Part shown: one piece after another, positions 6,750 through 13,951 of the stretch
Position numbering within the stretch: position 1 is the stretch's first letter
How the letters are laid out: each line of letters starts with the position of its first letter
DNA from: JBBDNV01 sp040877415
GTDB lineage: Bacteria; Planctomycetota; Planctomycetia; Pirellulales; PALSA-1355
Direction of reading: 5' to 3'
DNA: 22,200 nt
NCBI GenBank assembly: GCA_040877415.1
Contig: JBBDNV010000098.1
Coordinates: forward strand, 1 to 22,200
Made by a program: the position numbers and the translations under genes
The notes under the pieces: generated by a model
Told to the model about the DNA's origin: nothing
The model's input: only the letters and a program-made list of their open reading frames with translations
Database searches by the model: none

Positions 6750-9725
6750 ATGAATCTCACGCCCGCGCAATCGTCAGAATTGATACTTTCACTCAAAAAA
6801 CGCCTGTCCTGCGAGGTTTTCCTCGACGAATACAGGCGGGCTTTGTACAGCACCGATGCCAGCATTTACCAGGTCATGCCTCTGGGCGTCGTGCTGCCGC
6901 GAACGCGCGACGACGTCGTGTGCGCCACGCAATTGGCCGCGGAGAAAGGGCTGGTGATCGTTCCTCGCGGCGGCGGCACGAGCCTGTCCGGCCAGTCGAT
7001 CGGCGCGGGCCTCGTGATCGACTTCAGCAAGTACATGAACGGGTTCGAAATCGATCCGCAATCGCGCACCGCGCGCGTGCAGCCGGGCGTTGTGCTCGAC
7101 GTGCTCAACGCGGCGGCGGACGCGTACGCCCTGCAGTTCGGACCCGACGTGGCCACCAGCAGCCGCGCCAACGTCGGCGGCATGATCGGAAACAACTCGG
7201 CCGGCGCGCGATCGGTCTGGCACGGCAAGACCGTCGACGCCGTCATCTCGCTCGACGTCGTGTTGGCTGACGGAAGCTCGGCGACGCTCGCGCCGCTTGG
7301 GCCGCGGGAATTGCGGCTCGAACAATCGCGGCGCGACCTGGTCGGGCAGGTGCATCGCGAAGTCGAGCGCATCGTGGCCGAAAACCGGCCGGAAATCGTG
7401 GCCCGATTTCCGGCCATCCTGCGCCGCGTGAGCGGTTACAACCTCGACGAATTCGTGCCCGAATGCCGCGATCGCGTGGCCGCGCCTCGGCTCGTCGCCG
7501 ATGCGCGCCGGCGCGAAGCGCTCATGTACCCGGGAGCGTCGTTTAACCTGGCGAAGTTGATCGCCGGCGCTGAAGGCACGCTGGTAACGGTCACCGAGGC
7601 GCTCGTGCACCTGCTGCCGCTGCCGGGGGCGCGCGCCGTTGTCGTGCTGCACTTCGACTCGATGCGGGCGGCCGTGGCCTCGGTCGGCGCGGTCCTTTCC
7701 TGCGAGCCGTCGGCCGCCGAACTGCTCGACGGATTAATCCTGCGGCTGGCCCAACAGAGCCTCGAATATCGCAACTACCTCGATTTCGTCGTCGGCGAGC
7801 CCGAGTCGCTCTTGCTCGTGGAATTCAGCGGCGAGGATCGGGCCGAAGTGCAAGCCGCGGCCGACGAGCTGGTCGCGAAGCTCAAAGGCACCAACGGGTT
7901 GTTTCACGTGCTCACGGCGCTCGACAAGGAGCTGTGCGATCACGTGTGGGCCTGCCGCAAGGCCTCGCTGCCGCTGCTGCTCGGACAGCCCGGCACGCGC
8001 AAACCGGCCGCCTTTGTCGAAGACGCCGCGGTCGCGCCCGAGCACTTGCCGGCGTTCGTCGAGCGATTTCTCGAGATCATGGCCCGGCACGACACCGAGG
8101 GAGCCTTTTACGGCCACGCGTCGGTGGGCTGTTTGCACATCCGCCCGATGCTCGATCTGCGCACGCCGGTCGACATCGATCATCTCGAGGCCATTTCGAG
8201 CGAAGTGTGTGACCTGGTGATCGAATACGGCGGCTCGATGAGCGGCGAACACGGTGACGGGCTGGCGCGCAGTTACTTGAACGAGCGCCTCTTCGGCCCG
8301 CAAATCTACCGGGCCTTCAAACAGATCAAAGCCGCTTTCGATCCGCAAAATCGCATGAACCCCGGCAAGATCGTCGACGGGCCGAGCCCGGTGGAGAATT
8401 TGCGCTATGGAAAAACGTACAAGACCATGGAGCTGCCCACGACGTTCGACTTTTCGCGCGACGGCGGATTGGCCGGCGCCGTCGAGCTGTGCAACGGCTC
8501 GGGCGTGTGCCGCAAGCTGCAAACCGGCACGATGTGCCCTTCGTTCATGGTCACGCGCGACGAAGAACACAGCACGCGCGGCCGCGCCAACGCCTTGCGC
8601 ATGGTGCTTTCCGGCGCGCTCGATCCGGCGGAACTGACCGGGGAGCGGCTGTTCGCGACGTACGACTTGTGCCTCGAGTGCAAGGGTTGCAAGGCCGAAT
8701 GCCCGTCGAACGTCGACGTGGCCAAGTTCAAAATGGAATTCCTGGACGGCTACTATCGCAAGCACGGAGCGCCGTTGGGCGTGCGGCTCATGGCCAGTGC
8801 CGCGCGGCTGAACAAGCTGGGGGCGGCGCTGGCGCCGGTTTCCAACTGGGCGGCCTCGCTCCCCGGAGCGGGCTGGATGGCGCAGCAACTGTTGGGAATC
8901 GACCCGAGACGCCCCCTGCCCCGATTCGCGCGCAATCATTTTCGAAAATGGTTCCGGCGCCGGTCGAACGCGGCCGGCGGAGGCGGCAAGGGAAAAAACT
9001 CGCGCGGGCCGATCGTGCTCTTGGACGATTGTCTGACGAGTTATTGTGAGCCGGGCGTCAACCGGGCCGCCGTCGAATTGCTCGAAGCGGCCGGCTACGA
9101 GGTGCGCCTGGCGGGTCTGGAATGTTGCGGCCGCACGTTTGCCTCGAAGGGCTTTTTGGCCAAGGCTCAACAGTTGGCACAAGCGAACGTCCAGCGGTTG
9201 TTTGCGTGGGCCGAGCGCGGCGTGCCGATCGTCGGCTGCGAACCAAGCTGCCTCCTGATGCTCCTCGACGAATATCCCGAGCTGGTGCCTGACGACGAGG
9301 CCCGCGTGGTGGCCGCCGCCGCGGCGCTGGTCGACTCGCATCTGGTGCAAGCCGGGATAAAATTGCCGCTCGTTGCGCGGAAACAGACGATTCTGTTGCA
9401 CGGCCACTGCCATCAAAAGGCGCTGGTCGGCGCTCACGACACACTCGCCGCGTTGAGGATGATCCCCGGCGCCAGCGTCGAGCTGGTCGATTCGGGCTGC
9501 TGCGGTATGGCCGGCTCGTTCGGTTACGAGCATTACGACTTGAGCATGGCGATCGGCGAGCGGGTATTGTTTCCCGCGGTTCGCAAAGCCGCGGAGTGCG
9601 AAATCGCCGCCCCCGGCTTTTCCTGCCGCCACCAGATCGAGCACGGCACCGGCCGGAAGGCCAGGCACCCGGTGCAGATCCTGGCAGAAGCCATGTCAAA
9701 CGGTCGGCGCGGCGCGGAGGTGTGA
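6750..9725 (+). CDS. FAD-binding and Fe-S-binding oxidoreductase (GlcD-GlcF fusion, YdiJ/D-2-hydroxyacid dehydrogenase type)
   Basis: A 991-residue fused flavin/iron-sulfur dehydrogenase. Residues about 44-190 are the FAD-binding PCMH domain with PRGGGTSLSGQ (72-82). About 220-545 is the FAD-oxidase C-terminal domain, ending near SGEHGDG (498-504) and NRMNPGKIVDG. Next come cysteine motifs for 4Fe-4S clusters: CNGSGVC with MCPS (581-597) and CLECKGCKAECP (641-652). The C-terminal half carries heterodisulfide-reductase/GlcF-type CCG motifs, CCGRTF (about 792) and CCGMAGSFG (about 917), plus CHQKALVG (about 886). E. coli YdiJ (D-2-hydroxyglutarate dehydrogenase) has this order and about the same length; D-lactate or glycolate are other possible substrates. 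ATG 6750 directly precedes MNLTPAQSSE; the longer open frame upstream is not convincing. It ends 11 bases from the convergent rpiB stop. Confidence 0.9.
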   Translation: MNLTPAQSSELILSLKKRLSCEVFLDEYRRALYSTDASIYQVMPLGVVLPRTRDDVVCATQLAAEKGLVIVPRGGGTSLSGQSIGAGLVIDFSKYMNGFEIDPQSRTARVQPGVVLDVLNAAADAYALQFGPDVATSSRANVGGMIGNNSAGARSVWHGKTVDAVISLDVVLADGSSATLAPLGPRELRLEQSRRDLVGQVHREVERIVAENRPEIVARFPAILRRVSGYNLDEFVPECRDRVAAPRLVADARRREALMYPGASFNLAKLIAGAEGTLVTVTEALVHLLPLPGARAVVVLHFDSMRAAVASVGAVLSCEPSAAELLDGLILRLAQQSLEYRNYLDFVVGEPESLLLVEFSGEDRAEVQAAADELVAKLKGTNGLFHVLTALDKELCDHVWACRKASLPLLLGQPGTRKPAAFVEDAAVAPEHLPAFVERFLEIMARHDTEGAFYGHASVGCLHIRPMLDLRTPVDIDHLEAISSEVCDLVIEYGGSMSGEHGDGLARSYLNERLFGPQIYRAFKQIKAAFDPQNRMNPGKIVDGPSPVENLRYGKTYKTMELPTTFDFSRDGGLAGAVELCNGSGVCRKLQTGTMCPSFMVTRDEEHSTRGRANALRMVLSGALDPAELTGERLFATYDLCLECKGCKAECPSNVDVAKFKMEFLDGYYRKHGAPLGVRLMASAARLNKLGAALAPVSNWAASLPGAGWMAQQLLGIDPRRPLPRFARNHFRKWFRRRSNAAGGGGKGKNSRGPIVLLDDCLTSYCEPGVNRAAVELLEAAGYEVRLAGLECCGRTFASKGFLAKAQQLAQANVQRLFAWAERGVPIVGCEPSCLLMLLDEYPELVPDDEARVVAAAAALVDSHLVQAGIKLPLVARKQTILLHGHCHQKALVGAHDTLAALRMIPGASVELVDSGCCGMAGSFGYEHYDLSMAIGERVLFPAVRKAAECEIAAPGFSCRHQIEHGTGRKARHPVQILAEAMSNGRRGAEV

Positions 9726-9736
9726 CGGAAAGTCCG

Positions 9737-10192
9737 CTAGGGCGCCCCTCGCGGCCGCTGTTCCATGCTGGCGATCTTGCCCACGCGGCGGGCGTGGCGG
9801 CCCCCTTCGAATTCGGTCTTCAGCCAGATTTCGACCATGCGGTCGATCAGCCGCTCGCCCAGCATGTCGGCCGACAGGCACAGCACGTTGAGATCGTTGT
9901 GGCGGCGGCTCATCTCGGCCGTGAGATCGTCGTGACACGGCGCGGCGCGGACGCCGGGAAACTTGTTGGCGGCGATGCACATGCCGATGCCGGTGCCGCA
10001 AATCAAGATGCCGCGGTCCACCGAGCCGTCGCCGACCTGGCCGCCGACGATCTGGGCAATGTCCGGGTAGTCGACGCTTTCGGCCGTGTGCGGGCCGACG
10101 TCGATCACCTCCTGTTCCAGGCGCTTGAGCAACTCGACGACTTTGCCCTTGATCACAAAGCCTCGATGATCACTGCCGACGGCGATACGCAT
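9737..10192 (-). CDS. rpiB: Ribose-5-phosphate isomerase B
   Basis: A 151-residue RpiB/LacAB-family sugar isomerase, the standard length, interconverting ribose-5-phosphate and ribulose-5-phosphate in the pentose phosphate pathway. Family motifs are intact: GSDHRG (6-11), the catalytic cysteine Cys65 in LICGTGIGM (63-71), AANK, and the HNDLNVLCL stretch. The start is ATG 10192, preceded on the minus strand by a good GGAGAGGG ribosome binding site; the open frame extends further upstream into the preceding gene, but that part is non-coding shadow. The gene lies 49 bases downstream of the TsaC-phosphatase fusion on the same strand and is surely in its operon. The same neighbours (ywlC, ywlE, ywlF/rpiB) occur in Bacillus subtilis. 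Confidence 0.92.
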   Translation of the reverse strand: MRIAVGSDHRGFVIKGKVVELLKRLEQEVIDVGPHTAESVDYPDIAQIVGGQVGDGSVDRGILICGTGIGMCIAANKFPGVRAAPCHDDLTAEMSRRHNDLNVLCLSADMLGERLIDRMVEIWLKTEFEGGRHARRVGKIASMEQRPRGAP

Positions 10193-10241
10193 GGTTCCCT
10201 CTCCAAATGGCGGCTCCTCGGCCAACCGCCGGCGGTTCGAT

Positions 10242-11363
10242 TTACAGGTCAAGTTCGGAAATTCGATGTTCCAGTTCAGCTTTGATTTGCTGGGCACATT
10301 TTTCGTAAAACTCCAGGGGACCACCGATCGGATCGGCAATGTCGGCCTGATTGTGCGAAAGCACCCAAGTGCGCGACGACACTGCGGGCCATTTCGCGGT
10401 GATGGCCTGGCGATGCGACGCGGTCATGGTCCAGATGATGTCCGCCTGGCGGACCAGATGGTCCGTCAAGAGCTGCGATTCATGACCCGCCAATTGCAGG
10501 CCCGACCTGGCCATCACGCTGACGGCCTCGGGGCTCGGCCGGGCGCCCGTCATCGCGGAAATACCCGCCGACGTCACGATCACCCCGTGGTCGGCCAGCT
10601 CGGCCGGCTGGCAGCCCAAACGGTCGGCGATCATCTTTTTGCACATGGATTCGGCCATCGGGCTGCGGCACGTGTTGCCGGTGCAGACCAGGAGAATAAT
10701 CAGGCTCGACAGCCGATTCAGCGTTTGCTCGGAAACGACGCCCGGCCGCAGAACTTCAAAGCTGCTGGCGCCGACTTTGACGACGGTCGACGGCTGGCCC
10801 AGCCGGCTCTGACCGTCGTCGAGGATCAATTCGACCCGGTCGCCGAGGGCATCGATCACGTCTTTGGCCGTGACCGGGTCGGTTTCACCCTGAAGATTGG
10901 CGCTGGTGAGCACGACCGGACCGACGAGCATCCGCAAGATGTCAAGGACCATCTGATGGGCCGGAACGCGCAGGCCGATCGTGCCGGCCGGTGCGACGGC
11001 CTGTTGCACCGCAAGTGGCAGTTGACGCACCAGGCTCTCGGCGTGGCAATCGTCGGCGACGATCGTCACGGGCCCCGGCCAACAGCGCCGCGCCAGGCGG
11101 CGGCCCAGCGGACTCAAGTCGGGCACGTAGTCGAGCACGTCGTCGGCGCTGCGAATGGCCAGGGTCAGGGCATTGCCGGCCGCGCGCTTTTTCACCTCGA
11201 CGAGACGAGCCACGGCCGACTGGTCCAAGGCGCTGGCCGCCAGCCCATAGACGGTTTCGGTGGGCAGGGCCACCAGGTGGCCTTCAGCCAGGGCTTGCAC
11301 CGCCCGGTGCACCACATCGCGCGAATCCTCGGCGCTGCGGATATCGATCACGACCGGGGGCAT
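10242..11363 (-). CDS. Fused threonylcarbamoyl-AMP synthase (TsaC/Sua5/YwlC) and low-molecular-weight phosphatase (YwlE-like)
   Basis: A 373-residue two-domain protein. Residues about 1-210 are a YrdC/Sua5 domain with PTETVYGLA (34-42), KKR (58-60) and LTSAN (152-156), which makes threonylcarbamoyl-AMP for the t6A37 modification of ANN-decoding tRNAs. Residues about 222-373 are a low-molecular-weight tyrosine-phosphatase fold with the P-loop CTGNTCRS (Cys227, Arg233) and a general acid in DPIGG (Asp344). The Thr in the P-loop (CTGNT) is typical of the arginine phosphatase YwlE rather than of tyrosine phosphatases, where Leu or Ile is usual, so protein-arginine phosphatase is plausible. In Bacillus the two functions are adjacent separate genes; here they are one frame without a stop. 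Start ATG 11363 has GGAG 11 bases upstream. It is transcribed from the promoter at 11519-11547 with rpiB. Confidence 0.88.
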   Translation of the reverse strand: MPPVVIDIRSAEDSRDVVHRAVQALAEGHLVALPTETVYGLAASALDQSAVARLVEVKKRAAGNALTLAIRSADDVLDYVPDLSPLGRRLARRCWPGPVTIVADDCHAESLVRQLPLAVQQAVAPAGTIGLRVPAHQMVLDILRMLVGPVVLTSANLQGETDPVTAKDVIDALGDRVELILDDGQSRLGQPSTVVKVGASSFEVLRPGVVSEQTLNRLSSLIILLVCTGNTCRSPMAESMCKKMIADRLGCQPAELADHGVIVTSAGISAMTGARPSPEAVSVMARSGLQLAGHESQLLTDHLVRQADIIWTMTASHRQAITAKWPAVSSRTWVLSHNQADIADPIGGPLEFYEKCAQQIKAELEHRISELDL

Positions 11364-11518
11364 GAGGCAATTAGCTCCGTCAGCGGCGCTTGCGCGGGGC
11401 CACTTCCATGACTGACCGTGAGGGGATTCCCGTGCCGGTTGACTTGGACGAGCGGTCCCCGCGCCAGACGCTTGCCCGCCGAAAAACCGGCAACTCGTGG
11501 GACCGAACGTAATAGATT

Positions 11519-11547
11519 ACTATAGAGCTTGTTACGCACGCTGACAA
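11519..11547 (-). promoter_or_regulatory. Near-consensus sigma70 promoter of the tsaC-ywlE / rpiB operon
   Basis: On the minus strand TTGTCA (11542-11547) and TATAGT (11519-11524) are separated by exactly 17 bp; each box has five of six consensus bases. The predicted start is near 11512, with a leader of about 150 bases to the ATG at 11363. The -35 lies only 7 bases from the target duplication of the transposon, so the insertion spared the core promoter but replaced everything upstream of it. I see no gene in 11364-11518. Confidence 0.6.
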
Positions 11548-11554
11548 GCGTTTG

Positions 11555-11562
11555 GCCCCCAG
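11555..11562. repeat. Left target-site duplication of the transposon
   Basis: GCCCCCAG, directly abutting the left terminal inverted repeat, is repeated exactly at 14695-14702 immediately outside the right one. Eight bp is a normal duplication length for IS1-family elements. Confidence 0.9.
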
Positions 11563-11588
11563 GGTAGTGTCTGAACAGTGAGTTGGTC
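11563..11588 (+). repeat. Left terminal inverted repeat (26 bp)
   Basis: It begins GGTAGTGTCTGAACAGTGAG and is the exact reverse complement of 14669-14694; identity stops at the 27th base. The transposase stop codon (11587-11589) overlaps its inner edge. The GGT start and the AGTTGG core resemble IS1-family ends. Confidence 0.93.
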
Positions 11589-12609
11589 ATTTTAAGACCG
11601 CCACGAAAAGCTCGTCAAAGCTCCAGACGTGCCCGGCCAGTCCCGCCATCATAGCAGCCGTGCCCCGCTTCGCGCCACTCTTGCCCGGTTTGCGTGTCTG
11701 CCAACAGAAATTGTAATACGCCGCGAACATGGCAAAAGCCGCCTCTAGGTTCCGCAGTTTCTTGGAGAAGCAGAGCGTGAGCCGGTTGAGCCGCTTCAAA
11801 AAAACCCGCTGAGTGCCGTTCAGGCGTTCGACGTGGCTGGTGCATATCGTCCGCCGCTCGCGGTCTCCTATGCCCCGTATGCCGGCCCGCTTGGTTCCGA
11901 CCATTTCGCTGGGCGTGTAGATCATGTTCGCGTTGCGGTACTCTTTGATTATCGTGCCGTACTTGACGTAGGGACCGAATGCCAAGTCGACGGCCTCACG
12001 GTAGCCAGCAAAGGCGTCCGTGCTGATCTGAACGATAGCCGAGTAACCGCCGGCCTTGAAGTCCACCGCATCGCTAGCGTGCGGCTTGGGGAACACCAGC
12101 CGCCCAGCAACGTCTATCATGAATCGCCGGGCATTGTCGGCCGACCGCTTGCCGATCAGGAATGACGGCATCAATTTGGTTTTCTGGTCGATGCAGGTCC
12201 ACAGGTACACGTCTCCAACGTCGTGCCGTTCGGCCCGCTCGTCCACCGTCAGCCGCGACTGCTTGCGGGCCACGTAGGTCCATTGCTCGTCAAACTGCAA
12301 ATGTGAGAGAGTCAGGCCGCGCATCCGCTGATCGAGAAATGTGCGGCAGGCTTCGCCAAAGTACACTAGTAGTTTGCAAATCGTGTTGCGGTCAATGCCC
12401 GTCGTTCGCTCTGTGGCCCGGATCGACATGCCTTGCGTCAGCAGGTTCAAGACCAGCTTGGCCGATTCGACGGGGATACGCATTTTGCCCAACGGCTTGG
12501 GCTGGGCGTCAAACCAAACGTGACCGCACAAGTTGCATCGATACCGCTGTTCGCCCTTGCGGGTCTTGCCGTACTTTTGGTGCTGGGCGTGGGAGCATTG
12601 AATCATCAT
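11587..12609 (-). CDS. IS1-family transposase, single-ORF type
   Basis: A 340-residue transposase. The N-terminal InsA-like region (1-40) has a zinc-finger pattern with Cys5, Cys25 and Cys28, the second metal ligand apparently being His7 or His10 instead of Cys. A helix-turn-helix region follows at about 55-85 (SIRATERTTGIDRNTICKLL). The InsB-like catalytic region carries FDEQW (Asp107), STDAFAGY (Asp198) and HVERLNGTQR (Glu261), consistent with the DDE triad of the family. Classical IS1 makes InsAB by a -1 frameshift; this is one uninterrupted frame, as in the ISMhu11-type subgroup, with an insert between the first two acidic residues. The frame is intact. It is read from a promoter at 12736-12764 that overlaps a palindrome, and its leader contains a strong hairpin. 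Confidence 0.9.
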   Translation of the reverse strand: MMIQCSHAQHQKYGKTRKGEQRYRCNLCGHVWFDAQPKPLGKMRIPVESAKLVLNLLTQGMSIRATERTTGIDRNTICKLLVYFGEACRTFLDQRMRGLTLSHLQFDEQWTYVARKQSRLTVDERAERHDVGDVYLWTCIDQKTKLMPSFLIGKRSADNARRFMIDVAGRLVFPKPHASDAVDFKAGGYSAIVQISTDAFAGYREAVDLAFGPYVKYGTIIKEYRNANMIYTPSEMVGTKRAGIRGIGDRERRTICTSHVERLNGTQRVFLKRLNRLTLCFSKKLRNLEAAFAMFAAYYNFCWQTRKPGKSGAKRGTAAMMAGLAGHVWSFDELFVAVLK

Positions 12610-12689
12610 GGCGAGGTCGCTTTCCCTTGCGGCTCTCGCTAGAATGGCTTTTGTCGGAGCAGCCTAGCGAAAGCCTGGTTGTTTCTTAC

Positions 12690-12721
12690 CCCCGGTTGGG
12701 TTGCTGCCCTTCCGGGGTTTT
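12690..12721 (+). terminator. GC-rich hairpin with T-tract in the transposase leader region
   Basis: CCCCGG (12690-12695) pairs with CCGGGG (12712-12717), and inside it GGG pairs with CCC across a small loop; TTTT follows on the plus strand. In plus orientation it looks like an intrinsic terminator pointing into the element, but no plus-strand gene precedes it. In minus orientation it lies in the transposase leader without a U-tract, where it could limit expression. It could also shield the transposase from outside transcription. Confidence 0.45.
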
Positions 12722-12735
12722 CATCTCATGTCATT

Positions 12736-12764
12736 ATTGTATTACCGTAATACCGAAAATGCAA
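12736..12764 (-). promoter_or_regulatory. Probable transposase promoter
   Basis: On the minus strand TTGCAT (12759-12764) and TACAAT (12736-12741) are 17 bp apart. The -10 has five of six consensus bases; the -35 only three. The palindrome at 12739-12753 covers most of the -10 and part of the spacer, so a protein bound there would block transcription of the transposase. Confidence 0.45.
12739..12753. promoter_or_regulatory. Palindromic operator candidate in the transposase/RHH divergent region
   Basis: GTATTACCGTAATAC is a perfect inverted repeat with 7-base arms around one central base. A further GTATTAC half-site lies at 12797-12803, between the promoter boxes of the RHH gene. Short inverted or tandem half-sites of this kind are typical targets of ribbon-helix-helix dimers. 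The binding protein is inferred from position only. Confidence 0.5.
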
Positions 12765-12777
12765 TAGGGAATCGGGC

Positions 12778-12806
12778 TTGCCAAAACAGATTTTCAGTAT
12801 TACACT
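12778..12806 (+). promoter_or_regulatory. Candidate promoter of the RHH gene, possibly leaderless
   Basis: TTGCCA (12778-12783) and TACACT (12801-12806) are separated by 17 bp. Transcription would start at or next to the ATG at 12813, and no ribosome binding site precedes that ATG, which would fit a leaderless message. The GTATTAC half-site at 12797-12803 overlaps the -10 box. Confidence 0.35.
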
Positions 12807-12812
12807 ATTGGC

Positions 12813-13001
12813 ATGGCAACCAAACGCGGCAGACCGCCCATCGACCCAGCCAAAAAAGCCTCGGAAATGGTTCCGGTGCGAATGACCAAGGTTGAGCGGT
12901 CTCAATTTGAGAAAGCCGCCCGTCAGGCCGACCAAACGCTGTCGGCGTGGATCAGGGACAATCTCGCCAAGGCCGCCACAAAAGCGCAACGCAGGCGCTA
13001 G
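12813..13001 (+). CDS. Small ribbon-helix-helix DNA-binding protein
   Basis: A 62-residue basic protein. It opens with KRGRPP, an AT-hook-like basic stretch, followed by a short beta strand (MVPVRMT, about 19-25) and two helices (KVERSQFEKAARQADQTLSAWIRDNLAKAA). This is the ribbon-helix-helix pattern of CopG/MetJ-like repressors and antitoxins. It is transcribed divergently from the transposase, with a palindrome in the shared promoter region, so control of the transposase and of itself is the likely role. It could instead be an antitoxin or a relaxosome-type accessory protein, but no partner toxin is adjacent. The stop codon ends one base before the tRNA-like sequence on the opposite strand. 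Confidence 0.75.
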   Translation: MATKRGRPPIDPAKKASEMVPVRMTKVERSQFEKAARQADQTLSAWIRDNLAKAATKAQRRR

Positions 13002-13093
13002 CGGAAGGCGGGGGAATCGAACCCATCCGGCGCAAGCCGGTCCCTAGAAGGGCTTATAAGGCCCCTGCGCCGCCAAGACGCGGGCCGCTCTCC
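13002..13093 (-). tRNA. tRNA-like sequence with long variable arm and UAU anticodon-like loop (degenerate or non-canonical)
   Basis: The minus strand folds, by eye, into a 92-nt tRNA-like shape. The acceptor is GGAGAGC with GCCTTCC (five Watson-Crick pairs, one G-U, one A-C). The anticodon arm is GGGGC-CTTATAA-GCCCT with U33, which would read UAU (Ile AUA). The variable arm has a perfect hairpin CCGGC-TTGC-GCCGG, as in class II tRNAs, and the T-loop is GGGTTCGATTCCC. Departures from a normal tRNA: only three good T-stem pairs, G instead of U at position 8, an irregular D-arm, and no encoded CCA. It may be a decayed tRNA, an unusual tRNA, or a tRNA mimic. A class II variable arm is not expected for tRNA-Ile, so the charged amino acid is uncertain. 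Confidence 0.4.
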
Positions 13094-13106
13094 AAGAAGG
13101 GAGAGC
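13087..13106. repeat. Inverted repeat overlapping the 5' end of the tRNA-like sequence
   Basis: GCTCTCC and GGAGAGC form a perfect 7-bp stem around a 6-base loop. On the minus strand its 3' arm is the same seven bases that would form the 5' acceptor strand of the tRNA-like fold, so the two structures exclude each other. There is no U-tract on either side. Confidence 0.5.
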
Positions 13107-13216
13107 GAAGCTAATAATGACGTGGGCTCATGTCGATTCTGACCGATATAATGTCAAGAAGGTTCAGGATCGCGATCAAATTGTCGAAAAAAACGCAGTA
13201 GCCCTCCGGTCGAGTC

Positions 13217-13244
13217 TTGACTGTCGAATTGGCTCAGTCACAAT
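13217..13244 (+). promoter_or_regulatory. Candidate promoter of the three-gene passenger operon
   Basis: TTGACT (13217-13222) and CACAAT (13239-13244) are 16 bp apart, giving a start about 17 bases before the ATG at 13268. A perfect TATAAT also occurs at 13147-13152 but lacks a good -35. Either could serve; the passenger genes at 13268-14655 have no other visible promoter. Confidence 0.35.
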
Positions 13245-13267
13245 TCATGAGGCCGTAGGCAATTCTT

Positions 13268-13951
13268 ATGCCCATTCGTTTACCGGAATTCAGCGACAAA
13301 TACGCGCAGGCGCTTCGAGTATGCGCATTTGCCGGCGAAGCATCCAAGAAAAAGCGCCGACCTTTAGAGAAGCAGTATCTGCAAAGCAGTTATCCGACCG
13401 ACAACGGCACTGCCTGGATGGGGCTAATTCTTGAGGATGCCGATGACGATCACATTCATTTTCACATCGACCTGGCATTTGACCATTTGTTTGACGAGTC
13501 TGACAAGAGATTCGAAACTATCAGCGTGCAGCAGGCGATTAAGGCGATTGATCGTGTAATCGGCCTCAACGCGAACGCCTATGTCTGTGCTCAATACTCC
13601 ATCCCTTTCGGCGACTTGCCGAAGCGCGGAATCTTGGCGAGCCTGCTCGGCACCTCAACAGAAGTCTGCGGATCGGAAATGTGCCTGACGGGGGCAACCA
13701 TGAACATCGACGGCGATCCGTTCACCAAGCTACGGTGGCAGATCGGCGAGGATGAAGATGATGAACTATGCATTGATGTAACACTTGAGGCGGATCAGGT
13801 AATTGCCGAGATCACAGACGACTATCTAATCGCGCTTGCCCAGACGATGCGGCAAGGAATTGATTGTTTCGTGTTCGAGTCACAATCTGACAAGGCTAGT
13901 CATGAAAACCAACCAAAGGCGATGTCAAAGGCTACGTCGCGTACCGGCTAG
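13268..13951 (+). CDS. Unrecognised acidic passenger protein, 227 residues
   Basis: I do not recognise this protein. It starts MPIRLPEFSDKYAQALRVCA and has a basic patch (KKKRR, about 27-31). Two strongly acidic stretches follow, around 56-83 (EDADDDHIHFHIDL) and 160-177 (GEDEDDELCIDV). The central part looks like an alternating alpha/beta fold; no membrane segment or known motif is visible. Codon use is less GC-biased than in chromosomal genes, fitting its place in the mobile element. AGG about 8 bases before the ATG may serve as the ribosome binding site. Its last 50 bases overlap the next gene in another frame, so the two are probably co-expressed. A role in the toxin-like module downstream is inference only. 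Confidence 0.65.
   Translation: MPIRLPEFSDKYAQALRVCAFAGEASKKKRRPLEKQYLQSSYPTDNGTAWMGLILEDADDDHIHFHIDLAFDHLFDESDKRFETISVQQAIKAIDRVIGLNANAYVCAQYSIPFGDLPKRGILASLLGTSTEVCGSEMCLTGATMNIDGDPFTKLRWQIGEDEDDELCIDVTLEADQVIAEITDDYLIALAQTMRQGIDCFVFESQSDKASHENQPKAMSKATSRTG

Noticed and set aside
11348..11590. 80-residue minus-strand frame across the operon promoter and transposon end
   Set aside because: It spans the insertion junction and the promoter, has no recognisable content, and therefore cannot be an ancestral gene.
13117..13434. 105-residue plus-strand frame overlapping the acidic passenger gene
   Set aside because: It overlaps 13268-13951 in another frame, and its sequence lacks protein-like character compared with that frame.
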